In this document: piece after piece, positions 5,864-10,974 of the stretch | Numbering within the stretch: position 1 is the first letter of the stretch | Layout of the letters: each line of letters opens with the position of its first letter | Source: Sutterella sp. | GTDB lineage: Bacteria; Pseudomonadota; Gammaproteobacteria; Burkholderiales; Burkholderiaceae_F | DNA: 10,974 nucleotides | NCBI GenBank assembly: GCA_003543795.1 | Contig: DNBE01000115.1 | Span: 1-10,974, forward strand | Reading direction: 5' to 3' | Translations under genes and position numbers: made by a program | Notes under the pieces: model-generated | Told to the model about the DNA's origin: nothing | The model's database searches: none | The model's input: the letters and a program-made list of their open reading frames with translations, nothing else

Positions 5864-6562
5864 TTAGGGCGCGAAAATAACCTTCGGGTCGATTACGCGC
5901 CATTTGCCCGACGCGAGGTCGGCAGGTAGCCGAAAAGCGCCGAACCCCGTTCTCTTCAGTCCGACGCAGCGGTTGCCCGCCGCGGCGATGAGGCGTTTGA
6001 CTACATGATAGCGACCGAAATCGATGACGACTTCAATTGTTTTGGCACCAAGAAGGGAAACTTTTAAAGCATGCACGGGGTGCGGGTCATCGCGAAGAAC
6101 GACGCCTTCTTCGAGCTTCGCGAGAAAGGCGGGCGTCGCGTCATGCGCGAGGCAGACTTCATAAGTTTTAGGCACATGACGCTTCGGGTGGGTTAAGACA
6201 TGATTGAGCTCACCGTCATCGGTTAAAAGTAAAAGCCCCGTCGTATCCTCATCGAGCCTGCCGACGGGTTGGACGCCTCGGGTGACGAAATCCGCGGGTA
6301 AAAGGCGAAGCACGCTCGGGTGAGAAGAGGGTTTAACCGAGCACTCGTAGCCCGCGGGTTTATGAAGGGCGATAAGGATTTTGTCTTGATAACGGCGAAG
6401 AACGCCCGCTACTTCGAAGGTTAAATCTTGCGTTTCGAAAAAAGCATCGGGGTCGGTGATAACTTCCCCTCGGACGCAAACGACGCCAGAGGCGATTAAC
6501 GCTAGGCATTGCCTGCGAGAACCGAATCCTTGCGTAAAAAGGATATCCGCGATGGACCTCAA
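5864..6562 (-). CDS. rsuA: RsuA-type pseudouridine synthase (16S rRNA U516)
   Basis: RsuA converts uridine 516 of 16S rRNA to pseudouridine during small-subunit assembly. The 232 residues equal the family's usual length. An S4-like RNA-binding domain occupies the N-terminus (MRSIADILFTQGFGSRRQCLALIASGVV, 1-28). The catalytic domain follows, with HKPAG at 67-71 and the GRLDEDTTGLLLLT motif at 101-114, whose D104 is the catalytic aspartate. FGRYHVVKRLIAAAGN (182-197) resembles the RsuA signature GRYHQVKRM, with Val in place of Gln, and separates it from RluB-type enzymes that have GRNREVRRM. The start codon is TTG at 6562, sharing TTGA with the exonuclease stop and preceded by GAGGA 6 bases upstream. 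No ATG or GTG near the N-terminus gives a better start. This arrangement suggests translational coupling to xth. A close paralogue such as RluE or RluF is possible but less likely. Confidence 0.87.
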   Translation of the reverse strand: MRSIADILFTQGFGSRRQCLALIASGVVCVRGEVITDPDAFFETQDLTFEVAGVLRRYQDKILIALHKPAGYECSVKPSSHPSVLRLLPADFVTRGVQPVGRLDEDTTGLLLLTDDGELNHVLTHPKRHVPKTYEVCLAHDATPAFLAKLEEGVVLRDDPHPVHALKVSLLGAKTIEVVIDFGRYHVVKRLIAAAGNRCVGLKRTGFGAFRLPADLASGKWRVIDPKVIFAP

Positions 6563-7332
6563 AGCCAGTCCTCGTAGTCGACGATAACCGGCCCGTGATC
6601 GGAAAATTTAGGCATCCAGGCAATCTCGGTCGCGCGCGCTTTTTGCGCGATTGCGGGCGTCGCAATTTGATAATCGATGCGCCAACCGACGTTTTTGTCT
6701 CGCGCGTGACCTCGCTGACTCCACCAGGTAAAGCGGTCTTCGTTATCGTCAAGAAGCCTGAAAACGTCGACCCAGCCGTCCTCAAACCGCGCGCCGATCC
6801 ACGCGCGTTCTTCGGGTAAAAAGCCGGAATTATTTAAGTTTCCTTTCCAATTTTTAACGTCGCGATTTTGGTGGGCAATATTAATGTCGCCGCAAAAAAG
6901 GACTTCCCGGCCTTCGGCGCGAAGGTTTTCGATATGCGCGAGAAATAAATCCAAGAAACGATATTTCGCTTCTTGACGAATCGGGGAACTCGTCCCCGAC
7001 GGAAAATAAGTGGAAATGACGCTGATCGCGCCGAACCGCGCCTCGACGTAACGGCCTTCGGCATCGAACTCGCCGTTATCAAAACCGTAAATGAAGGTAT
7101 CGGGCTTTCTTTTGACATAAAGGCCGACTCCCGAATAGCCGGGTTTCACGGCGCAGGCAAAGGCCGTATGCATACCGCGCGCGTGAACGACTTCTTCGGT
7201 TAAATCCTTTTGTTGGGCTTTGAGTTCCTGAACGCAAAGAATGTCGGGATCATGCTCGTCGACCCAATCCCAAAACCCTTTCTTTGCGGCCGAACGAATG
7301 CCGTTAGCGTTAAAAGTAATGACGCGCGTCAC
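6559..7332 (-). CDS. xth: Exodeoxyribonuclease III (AP endonuclease)
   Basis: The enzyme removes 3' blocking groups, degrades duplex DNA from the 3' end and cuts at abasic sites in base-excision repair. The 257 residues match the exonuclease III family. All key motifs are present: TFNANGIRS with N8 (6-14), CVQELKA with metal-binding E36 (33-39), STYFPSG with Y109 (107-113), GDINIAH with D149 and N151 (148-154), GWRIDYQ with D220, and SDHGPVIVD with catalytic D245-H246 (244-252). The start is GTG at 7332, preceded by AAGGA about 6 bases upstream and 19 bases after the gatB stop. The stop overlaps the rsuA start by 4 bases (TTGA). Exonuclease III directly after gatB is familiar in Burkholderiales. 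Whether it is the xthA or exoA type cannot be settled by eye; general function is clear. Confidence 0.95.
   Translation of the reverse strand: MTRVITFNANGIRSAAKKGFWDWVDEHDPDILCVQELKAQQKDLTEEVVHARGMHTAFACAVKPGYSGVGLYVKRKPDTFIYGFDNGEFDAEGRYVEARFGAISVISTYFPSGTSSPIRQEAKYRFLDLFLAHIENLRAEGREVLFCGDINIAHQNRDVKNWKGNLNNSGFLPEERAWIGARFEDGWVDVFRLLDDNEDRFTWWSQRGHARDKNVGWRIDYQIATPAIAQKARATEIAWMPKFSDHGPVIVDYEDWL
6569..6573 (-). promoter_or_regulatory. Ribosome binding site for the TTG start of rsuA
   Basis: Read leftward the site is GAGGA, 6 bases before the TTG at 6562, inside the last codons of the exonuclease gene. It decides for the TTG, since the S4-like domain begins right at this codon and no other start codon fits. 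Confidence 0.7.
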
Positions 7333-7351
7333 AAGCGTTCCTTTTTTAAAT

Positions 7352-8797
7352 TTATGCTAAGCGAGCTCTTAAAATCGCGTTAACCTGAGCCGGGTTGGCT
7401 TTGCCTTTGGTTTGTTTCATCACTTGACCCACCAAGGCGTTCAGCGCTTTTTCTTTGCCCGCTTTAAATTCTTCGACGTTTTTGGGATTAGCGGCAATCA
7501 CTTCGTCGACGATTTTCTCGATTGCGGAGGCGTCCGAAATCTGCTTTAAGCCTAAGCGCTCGATGACGGCGTCGACATCTTCCACGGGACTCTCCCAAAG
7601 GGTCTCGAAAACGGTTTTCGCGGCTTTGTTACTGATCGTCGAATCAAGGACGCGCTCGATGACGCGAGCTAAAACGGCGGGGGTTACGGGCACATGCTCG
7701 AAGTCGATTCCTTTGGCGTTCACCGTTGCCGCGACTTCGCCGATCACCCAGTTCGCGGCAATCTTTTTATCCGAGACGAGGTCGGCAACTGCCAAGTAGT
7801 AGTCGGCCATGGCACGATTTTGCGTGACCATCGCGGCATCATAGTCGCTTAACCCGAAATCTTCGACGAGACGTTTTCTTAACGCTTGAGGTAATTCGGG
7901 CATGGCGCGACGAACGTCTTCGAGCCATTCGCGTGAAATCTCAAGAGGCAAAAGGTCCGGGCACGGGAAATAGCGATAGTCCATCGAATCTTCTTTGGTA
8001 CGCATCTCGCGCGTTTCGCCTTTTTCGGGGTCGTAAAGGCGAGTCGCCTGAATGACGGTACCGCCGTCTTCAATGAGTTCGATCTGACGACGCATTTCGT
8101 AATTAATGGCGTCTTCGAGGTACTTAAAGGAATTCAAGTTCTTAATTTCGCAACGCGTCCCGAGCTTCGTTTCGCCCGCGGGGCGGACGCTGACGTTGGC
8201 GTCACACCGGAAGTTGCCGTTTTGCATATCGCCGTAGCTGATATCAAGCCAGACGACCAAAGCGTGAAGCGCTCGCGCGTAAGCGACCGCTTCTTGCGCC
8301 GAACGCAATTCGGGTTCGGTCACAATTTCTAAAAGCGGCGTGCCCGCGCGGTTTAAATCGATGCCAGAGAGCCCGCGACGGATGCCGTGGACGCTTTTAC
8401 CGGCGTCTTCTTCCAAATGCGCGCGGGTGAGATGTAGCGTCTTGACATACGGGTCGCCTTTTTTCGGGGTGACCGGAAACGTGACGCTACCGCCCACGAC
8501 GACGGGCAACTCGAACTGACTGATTTGGTAGGCTTTCGGCAAATCGGGATAAAAATAGTTTTTACGCGCGAAGACGCTTTTAGGCGCGACTTCGGCGCCG
8601 ATCGCTAACCCGAAACGCATCGCGCGCTCGACCGCGCCTTTGTTGAGGACCGGTAACACACCCGGGAGCGCCAAGTCGACAGGACAAGCCTGGCGATTGG
8701 GCTCGGCTCCGATTTTGATTTCGGCGCCCGAGAAAATTTTGGTCTTCGTTGAGAGTTGGACGTGAGTCTCAAGACCGATAACGACTTCCCATTGCAT
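7352..8797 (-). CDS. gatB: Asp-tRNA(Asn)/Glu-tRNA(Gln) amidotransferase subunit B
   Basis: GatB binds the mischarged Glu-tRNA(Gln) or Asp-tRNA(Asn), activates the acyl carboxylate with ATP, and receives ammonia from GatA to make Gln-tRNA or Asn-tRNA. The 481 residues match the family. The opening [20 protein letters not shown] (5-24) is diagnostic. [14 protein letters not shown] (81-94), LEEDAGKS (128-135) and [20 protein letters not shown] (144-163) complete the catalytic cradle. The C-terminal third is the helical YqeY-like tRNA-binding tail, ending in [24 protein letters not shown]. The ATG at 8797 is 18 bases after the gatA stop, and AAGGA stands about 10 bases upstream, in the gap. Being in the gatCAB operon, it works in the cytosolic GatCAB complex. 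Which amino acid is made depends on which aminoacyl-tRNA synthetases are absent, and that cannot be seen here. Confidence 0.98.
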   Translation of the reverse strand: MQWEVVIGLETHVQLSTKTKIFSGAEIKIGAEPNRQACPVDLALPGVLPVLNKGAVERAMRFGLAIGAEVAPKSVFARKNYFYPDLPKAYQISQFELPVVVGGSVTFPVTPKKGDPYVKTLHLTRAHLEEDAGKSVHGIRRGLSGIDLNRAGTPLLEIVTEPELRSAQEAVAYARALHALVVWLDISYGDMQNGNFRCDANVSVRPAGETKLGTRCEIKNLNSFKYLEDAINYEMRRQIELIEDGGTVIQATRLYDPEKGETREMRTKEDSMDYRYFPCPDLLPLEISREWLEDVRRAMPELPQALRKRLVEDFGLSDYDAAMVTQNRAMADYYLAVADLVSDKKIAANWVIGEVAATVNAKGIDFEHVPVTPAVLARVIERVLDSTISNKAAKTVFETLWESPVEDVDAVIERLGLKQISDASAIEKIVDEVIAANPKNVEEFKAGKEKALNALVGQVMKQTKGKANPAQVNAILRARLA

Positions 8798-8815
8798 GAC
8801 TTAAAAATCCTTCTA

Positions 8816-10270
8816 TCAAAAACCCGGCGCGCGCATCTGGTGCCAGTCGGTAACGCTTTGGAAAGCGTCGGCAATTTGCAACAACCGAGCTTCTTGAAAC
8901 GCGGGGCAAACGAGCTGAACCCCAAGAGGCAGACCCGAAGCGTGCTTGCCGCAAGGCATGCCGATACTCGGCAGACCGGCAAGCGACACAGGCGTCGTGT
9001 AAAGGTCCGCGAGGTAGGCGTCGACCGGATTGGCTTTCGAGCCCAATGGGTAAGCGGGGCCGGTGCTTGCGGGCATCAAAAGGGCGTCGACCGATTTGAA
9101 AACTTCGGTGAAGTCGCGAGCGATTAAGCGTCTGACTTGCTGCGCTTTGATGTAGTAGGCGTCGTAGTAGCCGTGGGATAAAACATAGGTACCGATCAAA
9201 ATACGGCGCTTCGGTTCGTCGCCGAACGCTTGCGAGCGCGATTTCCGAATCATGTCGTGAATGTCGGAAAATTCGGGCGCGCGATAGCCGTAACGAACGC
9301 CGTCATAGCGTCCGAGGTTGGAACTTGCTTCCGCGCAAGCGACGACGTAGTAAACGGGAACGCCCAAGTGCGCGTTCGGTAAATCGACGGGGACGATCGT
9401 AACGCCCAACGATTCGTAAACTTTGACCGCCTCTTCGATCGCTTTGACGAGATGCTCGTCAATCTTGCCTTCAAACCAAGACCAAGGAACGCCGATTTTC
9501 ATGCCGGAGACCGGGGTGCCGAGATCTCGCGAGAAGTCTTCGACAGGCATATCGATACTTGTCGAATCGCGGGGGTCAAACCCCGTCATGTGACTTAAAA
9601 CGAGCGCGCAATCACGCGCCGTTTTCGCGAGAACGCCCGCCGTATCTAAACTCGAGGCAAACGGAATCATGCCGTAGCGACTCGGACGACCGTACGTGGG
9701 TTTAATTCCCGTAACGCCGCAAAAGACGGCGGGCAATCGAATGGAGCCGCCCGTATCGGTACCGGTGGCGACAGGCGCCAAGCCCGCGGCAACGCACGCG
9801 GCCGACCCGCCCGAGGAACCGCCCGGAACGCAACTTTTATCCCAGGGGTTTAAAACCGGACCATAGGCGGAATTCTCGTTTGCGCCGCCCATCGCGTATT
9901 CGTCGCAATTAAGTTTCCCTAAGCAGACGGTACCCGCTTCGTAGAGTTTGGAGACGACCGTCGCGTCAAAGGGACTCATGTAGCCTTCGAGCATATGGCT
10001 AGCGGCCGTGCTCGCGAAGTCACGGGTCACGAAAATATCTTTATGCGCGATCGGAATGCCGCAAAGAGGACCGCCTTTGCCTTCGGCGCGAAGTTTGTCA
10101 GCCGCTTGGGCTTGTTTCATCGTCACTTCGGGTCTGACGTCAAGAAAAGCGTTTAAGTCTTTACGCGCGGCGATGCGATCGAGAAAGTCGGTCGCGAGTT
10201 CGACGCTCGAAACTTTGCCTGCGTCAAGCATCGAACGGATTTCGGTAACGGTGAGATTTGCAAAAGTCAT
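8816..10270 (-). CDS. gatA: Asp-tRNA(Asn)/Glu-tRNA(Gln) amidotransferase subunit A
   Basis: GatA is the amidase subunit that hydrolyses glutamine (or asparagine) and channels ammonia to GatB. The 484 residues match the usual 480-490. The amidase-signature triad is intact: K77 (in PIAHKDIF), the cis-Ser S152 and nucleophile S176. It lies within [20 protein letters not shown] (147-166) and [12 protein letters not shown] (170-181), and the spacing of 75 and 99 residues equals that in S. aureus GatA (K79, S154, S178). The C-terminal half keeps [13 protein letters not shown] and [12 protein letters not shown]. The ATG at 10270 overlaps the gatC stop as ATGA, giving tight translational coupling that suits equal subunit amounts. 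Other amidases such as those for acetamide or nicotinamide are excluded by the gatC and gatB neighbours. Confidence 0.98.
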   Translation of the reverse strand: MTFANLTVTEIRSMLDAGKVSSVELATDFLDRIAARKDLNAFLDVRPEVTMKQAQAADKLRAEGKGGPLCGIPIAHKDIFVTRDFASTAASHMLEGYMSPFDATVVSKLYEAGTVCLGKLNCDEYAMGGANENSAYGPVLNPWDKSCVPGGSSGGSAACVAAGLAPVATGTDTGGSIRLPAVFCGVTGIKPTYGRPSRYGMIPFASSLDTAGVLAKTARDCALVLSHMTGFDPRDSTSIDMPVEDFSRDLGTPVSGMKIGVPWSWFEGKIDEHLVKAIEEAVKVYESLGVTIVPVDLPNAHLGVPVYYVVACAEASSNLGRYDGVRYGYRAPEFSDIHDMIRKSRSQAFGDEPKRRILIGTYVLSHGYYDAYYIKAQQVRRLIARDFTEVFKSVDALLMPASTGPAYPLGSKANPVDAYLADLYTTPVSLAGLPSIGMPCGKHASGLPLGVQLVCPAFQEARLLQIADAFQSVTDWHQMRAPGF

Positions 10271-10554
10271 TCGATCACCTGCGGAACGAGAAAATAGCCG
10301 TCCATTTGTTCGGGGGCGTTTTGCATGTAGTGCTCGCGGTCGTCGAATTCGCTTACGACGTCTTCACGCAGGCGCTGCGCGCCGTCATGCGGATGCGGCA
10401 TCGGTTCGACGCCTTCGGTATCGACGGCGCGAATCTCTTCAATCATTTTAAAAATGTCATTTAATTCGCCTTGCATACGCACGGCGGCTTGCTCGGAAAT
10501 TTCGAGCTCGCTTAAATCGGCGATGCGACGAACGTCTTCTAGACTTAAACTCAT
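10267..10554 (-). CDS. gatC: Asp-tRNA(Asn)/Glu-tRNA(Gln) amidotransferase subunit C
   Basis: GatC is the small, non-catalytic subunit that wraps around the GatA-GatB interface and stabilises the complex. The 95 residues equal the family norm. The N-terminal helix [19 protein letters not shown] (4-22) and the following helix with [27 protein letters not shown] (29-55) are the recognised GatC pattern; the C-terminal part ([34 protein letters not shown]) is the extended tail with the usual FLVPQVIE end. The ATG at 10554 has GGA about 7 bases upstream. It is the first gene of the leftward six-gene group and is divergent from rlpA across 181 bases. Confidence 0.97.
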   Translation of the reverse strand: MSLSLEDVRRIADLSELEISEQAAVRMQGELNDIFKMIEEIRAVDTEGVEPMPHPHDGAQRLREDVVSEFDDREHYMQNAPEQMDGYFLVPQVIE

Positions 10555-10633
10555 AGAAATTCCGTATGAAAATGAAACGGTTACAAAGCGTTGAAAAATG
10601 CGATATTTTAATCTAAAAACGAGCCTACTGCCC

Positions 10634-10660
10634 GAGCCTTCGGTGTGTGACGAAAGGCTC
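10634..10660. repeat. Imperfect inverted repeat (GAGCCTTCG / CGAAAGGCTC)
   Basis: GAGCCTTCG pairs with CGAAAGGCTC with one bulged base, leaving a loop of about 8 bases. No T-run follows in either direction (TTAAAAGC rightward), so it is not a normal terminator. It could be a regulator site or a remnant of older sequence between gatC and rlpA. Confidence 0.45.
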
Positions 10661-10694
10661 TTAAAAGCGGGTTTCTTGGTCGAGCCGAAGCGGT

Positions 10695-10700
10695 TACAAT
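10695..10700 (+). promoter_or_regulatory. Candidate -10 box for rlpA
   Basis: TACAAT (5 of 6 consensus bases) lies 35 bases before the GTG at 10736, so the leader would be about 29 bases. TTTCTT at 10672-10677 is 17 bases upstream but a poor -35; TTGGTC at 10676-10681 is too close. The context CGGTTACAAT resembles -10 regions often seen in Burkholderiales, from general familiarity. Confidence 0.45.
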
Positions 10701-10735
10701 CTCAAAAACAATCGCAATAGCATCCGGAGCTATCT

Positions 10736-10974
10736 GTGAAGCGACTCATTTCTCATCTTGTTACGCTCGTACTCATGACGGGCGCTTTGGGCGCTTGCGC
10801 CAAATCGGGCGGGTATTTCGAAGACGACGGACCGCCGATGTTTTCGTCGGCCGACGGCTACCAAAACGCACCCAACGCCGTCGTCAAACTCGAACCCCCG
10901 AAAAAAGCCGCCAACCGTCCCTATACCGTCGCGGGTAAACGATACTACCCGATGACGGGCGACGCGCCCCTAAC
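10736..10974 (+). CDS. rlpA: RlpA-family septal ring lipoprotein (N-terminal part, cut by window edge)
   Basis: RlpA is an outer-membrane lipoprotein at the division septum. In Pseudomonas it is a lytic transglycosylase acting on glycan strands that lack peptide stems. About 79 residues are visible. The start is GTG with GGAG 6 bases upstream. Residues 1-20 form a lipoprotein signal peptide (basic KR, hydrophobic core, lipobox L18-G19-A20-C21), so Cys21 would be lipidated; Ala at +2 predicts outer-membrane sorting. The mature start KSGGYFEDDGPP and the later ANRPYTVAGKRYYPMTGDAP match the region just before the double-psi beta-barrel domain of RlpA. The barrel domain and any SPOR domain lie beyond the window, so activity cannot be judged. 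The gene was called by reading the last 239 bases directly, since its reading frame is open to the edge. Confidence 0.88.
   Translation, partial: MKRLISHLVTLVLMTGALGACAKSGGYFEDDGPPMFSSADGYQNAPNAVVKLEPPKKAANRPYTVAGKRYYPMTGDAPL

Larger units (their letters stand above)
10555..10735. other. Divergent control region between gatC and rlpA
   Basis: The 181 bases hold no gene that I can support. The gatC-proximal half is AT-rich (10591-10620) and should contain the leftward promoter. A TAAAAT read leftward (10605-10610) is the best -10, but no good -35 stands 17 bases behind it. The rlpA-proximal half is GC-richer, with repeated GAGCC elements, one imperfect hairpin (10634-10660) and the TACAAT box. 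The 9-base string CGGTTACAA occurs twice on the same strand, at 10578-10586 and 10691-10699. Confidence 0.6.

Noticed and set aside
5850..5865. AAAAAG / CTTTTT hairpin with a TCCG loop (read leftward) at the rsuA stop
   Set aside because: The stem has one GC pair and no separate T-run follows, so I do not call it a terminator between rsuA and ampG.
10008..10451. Open frame of 147 codons on the + strand across gatA and gatC
   Set aside because: It runs antisense to two unmistakable genes and spans their junction; the composition (many Ala, Arg, Ser) is typical of a shadow frame.
10634..10660. GAGCC hairpin as terminator or riboswitch for rlpA
   Set aside because: It lies upstream of the likely rlpA transcript start and has no T-run; it is kept only as an inverted repeat.
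1..10974. Defence system, prophage, insertion sequence, CRISPR or RNA gene
   Set aside because: Nearly all bases are covered by recognised housekeeping genes; I saw no repeat-spacer pattern, transposase motif, tRNA-like fold or terminal repeats.

Overview
This window is an ordinary-looking stretch of bacterial chromosome with dense genes, short gaps and no mobile element, CRISPR array, rRNA or tRNA that I can see. The gene content points to a betaproteobacterium of the Burkholderiales. It has a DUF1840 gene (a family found mostly in Betaproteobacteria), gatCAB followed directly by an exonuclease III gene, and divergent gatC and rlpA. Moderate GC and heavy use of CTT/CTC/TTA/TTG leucine codons with almost no CTG differ from high-GC genera such as Burkholderia. 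A gut Sutterellaceae-type lineage would fit, but that is inference.

Left part (1-2091, + strand): the 3' end of trkA and the complete trkH lie 13 bases apart and encode the regulatory and membrane subunits of a Trk potassium uptake system. An AT-rich gap with a good promoter candidate follows. Next is a stand-alone MmgE/PrpD family gene (2092-3465), closed by a strong hairpin terminator at 3483-3511.

Middle part (3510-4494): a small DUF1840 gene on the - strand and a UPF0149/YecA-like gene on the + strand diverge from a short promoter region that contains a perfect TATAAT. The UPF0149-like gene overlaps the last 11 bases of the convergent ampG-like gene.

Right part (4484-10554, - strand): six closely packed genes read leftward in the order gatC, gatA, gatB, xth (exonuclease III), rsuA-like pseudouridine synthase and ampG-like permease. 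Joints are a 4-base overlap (gatC/gatA), 18 bases (gatA/gatB), 19 bases (gatB/xth), a 4-base overlap (xth/rsuA) and 63 or 24 bases (rsuA/ampG). They look like one operon joining tRNA-dependent Gln/Asn formation, DNA base-excision repair, 16S rRNA modification and muropeptide recycling.

Right edge (10555-10974): a 181-base divergent control region separates gatC from the start of rlpA, a lipoprotein of the septal ring and peptidoglycan. rlpA runs off the window.

I did not find a convincing undescribed system. The points most worth a second look are near-complete avoidance of the leucine codon CTG, an altered second pore loop in TrkH, a cysteine-rich orphan MmgE/PrpD protein, and direct gatC/rlpA adjacency without the mre genes often found there.
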